DNA from: Desulfobulbus elongatus DSM 2908 | GTDB lineage: Bacteria; Desulfobacterota; Desulfobulbia; Desulfobulbales; Desulfobulbaceae | Direction: 5' to 3' | Length of the DNA stretch: 64,000 bases | Assembly (NCBI RefSeq): GCF_000621145.1 | Contig: NZ_JHZB01000016.1 | Coordinates: forward strand, 42,585-106,584 | Part shown: positions 63,739 to 64,000 of the stretch, piece after piece | Numbering within the stretch: position 1 is the first letter of the stretch | How the letters are laid out: the number at the start of each line of letters is the position of its first letter | The notes under the pieces: generated by a model | Seen by the model: the letters and a program-made list of their open reading frames with translations, nothing else | The model's database searches: none | Told to the model about the DNA's origin: nothing | Made by a program: the position numbers and the translations under genes

Positions 63739-63762
63739 GTTCCCATGCTGGAACATGGGAAC
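63739..63762. repeat. Second, degenerate copy of the GTTCCCA palindrome
   Basis: GTTCCCATG, 6-nt centre, CATGGGAAC, followed by AATCAAATTTG, matching the flank of the first copy (GATCAAAATTCG). Centre-to-centre distance about 405 bp. Confidence 0.65.
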
Positions 63763-63790
63763 AATCAAATTTGCAAAATAAGGTTCTCAA

Positions 63791-63877
63791 ATGAGCAATG
63801 AAGTTTTGGAATTTGCGGAAGCGATAGGGGCAAAGGATTTAAAACAGATTCTTCAGGGTACCGCCCTAGTTCAGTGA
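63791..63877 (+). pseudogene. Short open frame, possible gene start remnant
   Basis: ATG at 63791 gives 28 codons (MSNEVLEFAEAIGAKDLKQ...) ending TGA 63875-63877. Composition is protein-like, but it is very short and the stop falls in AT-rich DNA. Could be the decayed 5' end of a gene or chance. Confidence 0.25.
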
Positions 63878-63983
63878 AAAAACATCTACAAAATCAACGC
63901 AAAGTTAAAATCAACATATTGAAATTTCAGTAAAAATATTGCAATATCCGCCTGTCCTAAAAACTCACTTGGCAGGTGAAATT

Positions 63984-64000
63984 ATGAAGCGGTTTATCCT
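63984..64000 (+). CDS. Possible start of a gene cut by the window edge
   Basis: ATG at 63984 (codons MKRFI) with GGCAGGTGA 6-7 nt upstream; runs off the window. Too short to identify. Confidence 0.35.

Larger units (their letters stand above)
63115..63790. other. Repeat-rich intergenic region
   Basis: No credible gene; the open frames carry the translation of palindromic repeats. Holds two related palindromes (63333-63358, 63739-63762), a long hairpin (63592-63623), and an inverted GGGGCGAA/TTCGCCCC pair near 63497-63528. This compound pattern is typical of REP/MITE-like spacers scattered in bacterial genomes. Confidence 0.55.

Noticed and set aside
63231..63794. 187-codon open frame at the right end
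   Set aside because: It contains the translation of the palindromic repeat (SHAGAWER), a well-known spurious product of such elements.
1..64000. CRISPR array, tRNA, rRNA, prophage or intact insertion sequence
   Set aside because: No regularly spaced direct repeats, no cloverleaf or rRNA-like sequence, no transposase or phage genes recognised on either strand.

Overview
The window looks like chromosome of a strictly anaerobic, Gram-negative, Desulfobulbus-like member of the Desulfobacterota. This is inferred from gene content: a fumarate reductase/succinate dehydrogenase iron-sulfur subunit, a complete-looking methylmalonyl-CoA:pyruvate transcarboxylase plus succinyl-CoA synthetase cluster (the propionate/succinate route), TRAP and branched-chain-type solute binding proteins, a periplasmic molybdopterin oxidoreductase, many lipoproteins and sigma-54 regulation. 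There are no rRNA or tRNA genes, no CRISPR array and no intact insertion sequence that I can see. Most of the sequence is GC-rich core chromosome; only the last 0.9 kb looks like accessory, repeat-rich DNA.

Layout: 1-1.3 kb, end of sdhA/frdA and sdhB with a strong terminator. 1.6-4.8 kb, dctB-dctD, a C4-dicarboxylate type sensor kinase and sigma-54 activator. 5.2-10.7 kb (minus strand), a CBS/ACT protein and livFGMHK. 11.3-12.3 kb (minus), an orphan TRAP binding protein dctP. The upstream regions of livK and dctP are diverged copies of one ~250 bp module carrying two palindromic activator-like sites 32 bp apart, a -24/-12 promoter-like element and a conserved leader; this is the most interesting regulatory signal found. 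12.8-16.7 kb, a lysine 2,3-aminomutase-type radical SAM enzyme, an HDOD-GGDEF protein and a CitE-family lyase. 16.8-23.0 kb (minus), sucC-sucD-12S carboxyltransferase-small subunit-5S/biotin carrier fusion, followed by a 1 kb gene-free stretch. 24-26.9 kb, a P-loop/Asp23-like protein and a YejA-like peptide binding protein.

27.1-31.1 kb, leuC-leuD-thioesterase-aminotransferase-lipoprotein. 31.1-37.5 kb (minus), CbpA/DnaJ, D-Ala-D-Ala carboxypeptidase, TrpB2 and a large radical SAM protein. 37.8-39.1 kb, a two-AMIN-domain protein. 39.1-53.3 kb (minus) is a long, tightly packed run of housekeeping genes in transcription order ileS-lspA-fabD-ffh-rpsP-khpA-rimM-trmD-SPOUT methylase-rplS-rnhB-yraN-pdxA-tmk-TPR lipoprotein-LolB-like lipoprotein, with start/stop overlaps. 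53.6-55.9 kb holds three little-known genes. 56.2-59.9 kb is torD-like chaperone, molybdopterin catalytic subunit and four-cluster ferredoxin subunit, closed by a perfect terminator. 60.1-63.1 kb is a MotB-like/MotA-like pair in reversed order and a pentapeptide-repeat lipoprotein. 63.1-64 kb is repeat-rich and AT-richer.

Together the first 23 kb reads as an organic-acid module: uptake (TRAP and ABC binding proteins under probable sigma-54 control), interconversion of propionyl-CoA, methylmalonyl-CoA, succinyl-CoA and succinate, and oxidation or formation of succinate at the membrane. Functions are from recognised protein motifs read directly; no database search was run.
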